NCBI RefSeq assembly: GCF_030272615.1
Contig: NC_081415.1
Span: 234,082,803 to 234,146,802, forward strand
DNA: 64,000 nt
Direction: 5' to 3'
Origin: Cryptomeria japonica
Taxonomy: Eukaryota > Streptophyta > Pinopsida > Cupressales > Cupressaceae
This document shows positions 59,721 through 64,000 of this stretch, in pieces (position 1 is the stretch's first letter; each line of letters opens with the position of its first letter). The position numbers were made by a program, and so were the translations under genes. The notes under the pieces were generated by a model, which did no database searches, was not told the origin of the DNA, and was given only the letters and a program-made list of their open reading frames with translations.

Positions 59721-61071
59721 ACTCACCCTGCATGGTAAAAAGAAAGGGAACCATTTCTCTTAATGGAAAGAGCAACGTAGATGATGTCTATTGGGTTGAA
59801 GGCTTAAAGCACAATATTTTGAGTGTAGCTCAGCTCAATAACAGAGGTTATCCATTGGAATTTAAGAATGAAATGTGCAAAATATATGGGAGAAAAGGTG
59901 AACTGATTGCAACCAGCAAGCAGAAAAAAGGTAACCTATTTCACCTAAACCCTAAAGTCAACAACTATTTAATTTCTAAAGTTGATGATAGTTGGCTTTA
60001 GCATCGAAGATTTTGTCATTTAATTTTGATAAAATTGTCAAAGTCAGTAAGTCCAAGTTAGTGAGAGGTTTGCCTCGATTGGACAAACCGATGAATGCTC
60101 TATTTAAGAAATGTCAATTAGGGAAGATAACATCCTCAAATTTAAAGGGAAAATCCTTCTCAGCAGAACATTTGTTAGATTTGGTTCATACAAACCTTTG
60201 TGGAACAATAAGGACTAAAATTATTCAAGGTGATAGATATTTTATGATCTTCATTGATGATTTCTCAAGAATCATGTGGGTCACATACTTGAAGGATAAA
60301 ACATAAGCCTTTAGTAAGTTTAAGGAATTCAGGGCCTTAGCTGAAAAGGAAAGTGGTAAGAAGATAAAGTGTATGAGGACAGATCAAGGAGGTGAATTTA
60401 CTTCTATAGAATCCACTAGATATTGTGAACACAATGGAATTAAGAGGTAGCTTTCTGCACCAAGGACACCACAAAAAAATAGTATTACAGAGAGGAACAA
60501 TCGGTCAATTGTTGAAGCTTCTAGAACAATGATAATACAAGGAGGTGTAGTAAAAACTTTCTAGAGAGAAGTTGTCAGCACAACTATATACACTGTGAAC
60601 TGAATATTGGTAAAGAGAGATAAGGATAAAACTCCTTATGAATACTGGTATGGTAGATCACTTAATGTTAGTTATTTTAAGATTTTTGGTAGTAAATGTT
60701 TTATCAAGAGAGGTGACTATGTTGGTAAGTTTGATGCTAAGAGTGATGAAGGCATATTTCTTGGTTACTCCACCAAGAGTAAAGCCTACAAATGTTACAA
60801 CAAGCGGACAAACAAAATCATTGAAAGTGTTGATGTCTGAGTGGATGAGTGTCCTGAAGTTTTAGGAGAAACCAGTGAGGAGAAGAAGGAAGATGAACCT
60901 TACATTCCGATTTTGGAACTAGAACCAGTGAAGCCAGAAGTTGGTGAAGTGAATGTTGTAGTACCAGTTCAACTAGAACATGTAGATTCTGCAGAAGATG
61001 ATGATAGTGAGGAAGAAGAACCTGGAGATAATGATCATGTCATTCCAAGGTATGTGAGACTCAAATCATAA
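59721..61071 (+). pseudogene. Copia-3 integrase region
   Basis: Starts in the pre-integrase block (PCMVKRKGTISLNGK), with 'DVYWVEGLKHNILSVAQLNN'. A TAG follows 'SWL' and a frameshift lies near 60,020. The HHCC part reads LFKKCQLGK, so the first Cys is Phe. The core has 'DLVHTNLCG' (first catalytic Asp replaced by Asn, about 60,190), 'IFIDDFSRIMWV' (about 60,253) and 'RNNRSIVEASR' (Glu just before it). Further stops follow 'LKDKT', 'KR' before LSAPRTP (TAG, about 60,448) and others to 60,605. The C-terminal part 'YEYWYGRSLNVSYFKIFGSK' and an acidic linker (60,841-61,071) end it. Confidence 0.87.
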
Positions 61072-62221
61072 TCCTGATCAGATTATTGGAGATAAAGATG
61101 CTGGAGTATTAACCAGGAGAATAATTAGAGAGAATTATCGCATGATCTCCACTATTGAGCCTAGAACTGCTAAGGAAGCCTTTAGAGATGATCACTGGAT
61201 CAAAGCTATGGAAGAGGAGCTCGACCAGATTGAGAAGAACAATACATGGACCCTAGTACCTAGACCAATGAATAAAAATGTGATAGGTACTAAATGGGTA
61301 TTTAGGAATAAACTTAATGAAGATGGATTAGTAGTTAGAAACAAAGCTAGATTGGTATGCAAAGGTTATGCACAGGAAGAAGGAGAAGACTGGCGAGACA
61401 TTTGCACCAGTTGCTAGATTGGAAGGTGTTAGGACTCTACTTGCATTTGCAGCATATAAGGGATTCAAAGTATATTAGATGGATATGAAGTCATCATTTC
61501 TAAATGGAATACTGGAAGAGGAATTATATATTGAACATCCAGATGGTTATGCTTTGACAGATGAAAAGGATATGGTGTTTAAACTACACAAGGCTCTATA
61601 CGGTTTGAAGCAAGCACCAAGAGCATGGTATGAAAGACTACATTCACACATAATGAAGATAGGTTTTTAGAGAACTAGTGAAGATATCAATATATATCTC
61701 AAGACTGAAGGAGATAAGATACTAGTTAGTGAAGTGTTTGTAGATGATATCATTTTTGGAGGCAATGATGACATGAGTGATGACTTTGCAAATGAGATGA
61801 AAAGTTAATTTGAAATGTTTCTGGTAGGAGAGATAAAATTCTTCATAGGTTTACAAATTTAACAGATGAAGAGTGGTATTTTTATCACACAATCCAAATA
61901 TGTAAAAGAGGTATTGAAGACATTTGGAATGAGTGACTGTAAACCAATTGGGAAACCAATGGTTACATGTTGTAAACTATCTAAGGAGGATGATGCCACA
62001 TCCATTGATGAAAAGGAGTACTAGTCAATGATAGGGAAACTGCATTACGTTGTTCACATCAGACTGGATATTGCTCATGCATTTTGATTAGTTGCTAGAT
62101 TTTAGAAGAACCCAAAGGAGACACACATGATTGCAACTAAAAGGATATGCAGTTTGATTATGGATTATGGTATCCATATGCAGGTAACTTTGATTTGAAG
62201 GTTTATACAAATGCAGACTAG
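61072..62221 (+). pseudogene. Copia-3 reverse transcriptase and start of RNase H
   Basis: '[20 protein letters not shown]', 'RLVCKGYAQEEG', a frameshift near 61,385, 'MDMKSSFLNGILEEELYIEH', 'ALYGLKQAPRAWYERLHSHI', the active-site block 'SEVFVDDIIFGG' with FVDD intact (about 61,733), then 'GIFITQSKYVKEVLKTFGM' and 'SDCKPIGKPMV'. Several TAG/TAA codons interrupt it. It breaks off inside the RNase H 'YTNAD' motif at 62,221, where a new LTR starts. Confidence 0.87.
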
Positions 62222-62469
62222 TGTAGGAGCACCTAAGGGTGAGGAAATACCCTTTGCAATTTTGGCAATTTTGGCATAAGGACTAGTCCTAGTCTATTAG
62301 GTTGTATGTTTGGAGCTTGGAGCGCATTTTTTTCTTCATTTTTGAAAATTCATGTTTTCAGCATAACTTGCCCCGATGAAGTTGCCAACGGTTGGAGTGA
62401 GACAAAGCGAACCATTAGATATCGGTGGGAGTGTTTTACACCTACCCTGATAGCCCGATGAAATTGCCA

Positions 62470-62727
62470 ACTAACGAGTGAGCAAGTCCCATGTTGATCT
62501 ACGTCGATCGCTATACTGCTATGGCAAGATGCATGAGGTTTATTGCCCGCGACTTGGTGACCATGGTGGGACCCAACAAGAAGTCAGCGAGCAGAGCGAC
62601 TAATGGGTGAGCTAGTCCCGGGTTGATCTACGTCGGTCACCATATCGCTATGGGAAGTTGCATGGGGTTTATCTCCCACAACTTGGCAACCATGGTGGGA
62701 CCTAGCGAGAAGGCGGTGAGACAAAGT
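62470..62727. repeat. 129-bp tandem duplication in the LTR
   Basis: 62,470-62,598 and 62,599-62,727 share 'gtgagcaagtccc', 'gttgatctacgtcg', 'tgctatggcaagatgcatg' and 'accatggtgggacc' blocks with substitutions. A second small duplication ('gaggaaagcgatgctaaccc') lies at 62,928-62,976. Confidence 0.8.
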
Positions 62728-63071
62728 GGAGCCATCGGGTATTGGTGTAACTAGTTTTTGTGCCGCCTGGTAACCCGATGGGAAAGGATACAGTTTGGAG
62801 CGCACCATCGGTCATTGACAGGAGGTGTTTTAAGCTATACCGACAACCCGATAAGAAAGCTTCTTGTTCAGAGTGCACCATCGGCCATTGGCAAGAATGT
62901 TTTGGTGCTTACCCAATGACATGATGAGGAAAGCGATGCTAACCCGATGACCCCATGAGGAAAGCGATGCTAACCCAATGACCCGATGAAAATGTAAAGA
63001 CAGTTACAACAAGAAACTGATTGTGTCGATTTCAATCTCGTCCATTAGGGATGATTCATGACATGTTGTAG

Positions 63072-63079
63072 AGGCTATA
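63072..63079 (+). promoter_or_regulatory. Putative LTR TATA box
   Basis: CTATAAAAGAC about 800 bp before the LTR end, a good TATAAAA match in U3 position. Confidence 0.45.
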
Positions 63080-63880
63080 AAAGACCCAATGGGCATTTTG
63101 TATAGAGGTTAGAAGAAGGTTGGATTGGGATTGTGTTGAATAACAATTTGAAGACAGTTTTCTAGTTTCTTTCTCAGAGTTCAATTTTCGTTTGAAAATT
63201 GTAGTTAATGGATTAATCTCTAAATGCCAGTGTGATAGAGTAAATGTTACTTTACTGTGTTTTGTGAGTTCCATTTTGAAGTCGCGCCAAGCTTGGCCCT
63301 GTAGAGAAAAATTATCTTTCTATTTTTTTTTTCTGTTGGTGACAAGTAGTTAGACATGGCTTTGTCTTGATTCTCCACCATGGGATCCACACAACTATTG
63401 GAGGTTGTCAAGAGGATCTAGCCATGTACAACGGCATTCTATTTGTGGCAAACTAGGGAATGGTGTTGGCTGTTTCAACAGACTGGGCCTAGGCGAGCTT
63501 GATGATAGCCTGACTAGGTATTAGTGACCAAGAGGAATCACTTGCAGGGTAGATTGGAATCTAAGCTAATAACCTCAAATCAGGGGAAGATAGGATCAAT
63601 AGGAAGAAAGATCCAAGGATGAGGACGAAAACAACTTAGGAGAAGTTGTAGGTATAATCCATGGTAGACCAAACCCTACAAGGTGTCTGGTTAGATTCAG
63701 TGGATTAGTGAGTTAGTGGATTTACAAAAGTGAATTCACAAGGTGCAGAGTATCAACCCTTGGTAGTGAGGACCTAGAGTGGATTAGAGGAATAGAGAGA
63801 AGTATTCTCGAGTTAGGCTAGGAAGAAAGGCTTAGAGTGAGTCAGGCTGACTCAAGCAACTAGGATCCTCCCTATCAGAT

Positions 63881-63892
63881 TGGTATCAGAGC
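63881..63892 (+). promoter_or_regulatory. Primer-binding site
   Basis: TGGTATCAGAGC, a perfect 12-base complement to the initiator tRNA-Met 3' end. Confidence 0.82.
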
Positions 63893-63953
63893 TAGTTAAA
63901 TATTTTGGGTGAAGAGTGTAAGACCAATCTAGTATCAGAAAAAAGGAGTAAAG

Positions 63954-64000
63954 ATGGTGACCAATGCAGATTGGCTAAGTAGGTCATTGACCAAGAAGAT
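63954..64000 (+). CDS. Start of internal ORF (gag) cut by window end
   Basis: The ATG at 63,954 (MVTNADWLSRSLTKK) lies 62 bp after the primer site and stays open to the window edge. Position suggests the Gag start; the sequence is too short to recognise. Confidence 0.35.
   Translation, partial: MVTNADWLSRSLTKK

Larger units (their letters stand above)
32234..62221 (+). mobile_element. Copia-3: plus-strand Copia element split by three later insertions
   Basis: The 5' LTR starts TGTTGGTATTTG at 32,234 inside Copia-2 pol. It is split at 32,326 by the CACTA element and resumes at 44,977 (one GTA copy on each side). The LTR ends at 46,283 with TCATCA and a primer site follows. Gag and protease run 46,354-47,468; a block of Ty3-like LTR sequence occupies 47,469-59,720; integrase, reverse transcriptase and RNase H run from 59,721 to 62,221, where another LTR element starts. 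The 3' LTR is not in the window. All coding parts have stops. Confidence 0.8.
62222..63877 (+). mobile_element. 5' LTR of another LTR element, inserted in Copia-3 RNase H
   Basis: Begins TGTAGGAGCACC at 62,222 in the middle of the Copia-3 coding sequence and ends CCTATCA at 63,877, three bases before a primer site; 1,656 bp. Probable target duplication left copy ACTAG (62,217-62,221); the right copy is outside the window. Contains tandem and short repeats (62,470-62,990). A 'gctataaaagac' TATA-like box lies near 63,072. Confidence 0.75.

Noticed and set aside
47464-59725. Target duplication around the Ty3-like block
   Set aside because: The 5 bases before 47,469 and after 59,720 do not match; the edge has lost Copia-3 sequence.

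Overview
The window looks like intergenic DNA of a large plant genome, most likely a gymnosperm (inference). It is AT-rich and contains no intact gene I can support and no rRNA, tRNA or CRISPR. Almost all recognisable sequence belongs to decayed transposable elements with plant-type features: Ty1/Copia LTRs with TGGTATCAGAGC-type primer sites complementary to initiator tRNA-Met, Ty3-like LTRs, and a CACTA (En/Spm) transposon with a TNP2-like transposase gene split into about nine exons. The gymnosperm guess rests on the long, old, deeply nested elements and on LTR wording I associate with conifer-type Copia families. It was not checked by search.

Layout. 1-890: a minus-strand Copia-type LTR cut by the window start. 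891-8.3 kb: non-coding relics, including a diverged direct-repeat pair 4.36 kb apart and a large AT/AC microsatellite. 8.3-11.4 kb: a minus-strand, roughly 1,025-codon pseudogene of an unrecognised repeat-associated family, with a likely 79-bp 5'UTR intron. 12.9-13.5 kb: an array of 20-bp palindromes. 13.9-16.7 kb: an unrecognised decayed ORF and the 3' end of a Ty3-like element (polypurine tract plus LTR). 16.8-17.7 kb: an unrecognised minus-strand ORF remnant. 17.84-17.99 kb: a double hairpin.

From about 18.8 kb to the end lies a nested stack. Element A (LTR to about 19,485) carries two decayed ORFs (coiled coil plus zinc knuckles; an unknown protein) and shows no reverse transcriptase. Copia-1 (21,450-28,438, both LTRs, 5-bp target duplication ATATC) sits inside ORF2 of element A. 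A minus-strand Copia-2 starts near 29.55 kb and is interrupted at 32,233 by plus-strand Copia-3. The 5' LTR of Copia-3 is split by a 12.65-kb CACTA element (32,326-44,976, 3-bp target duplication GTA). Copia-3 gag ends at 47,468, where a 12.25-kb block of long Ty3-like LTR sequence (47,469-59,720) intervenes; that block itself contains a solo LTR (53,848-55,198, target duplication TTAAA). Copia-3 pol resumes at 59,721 and is cut at 62,222 by another LTR element, whose primer site and first gag codons run to the window end.

How the parts relate: the Copia ORFs encode Gag, protease, integrase, reverse transcriptase and RNase H, but every copy has nonsense codons or frameshifts. Element A and the 8.3-11.4 kb gene could only move, if ever, using proteins from other elements (inference). 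The CACTA element retains clear ends but its transposase has several stops. The window is best read as a fossil record of successive insertions.
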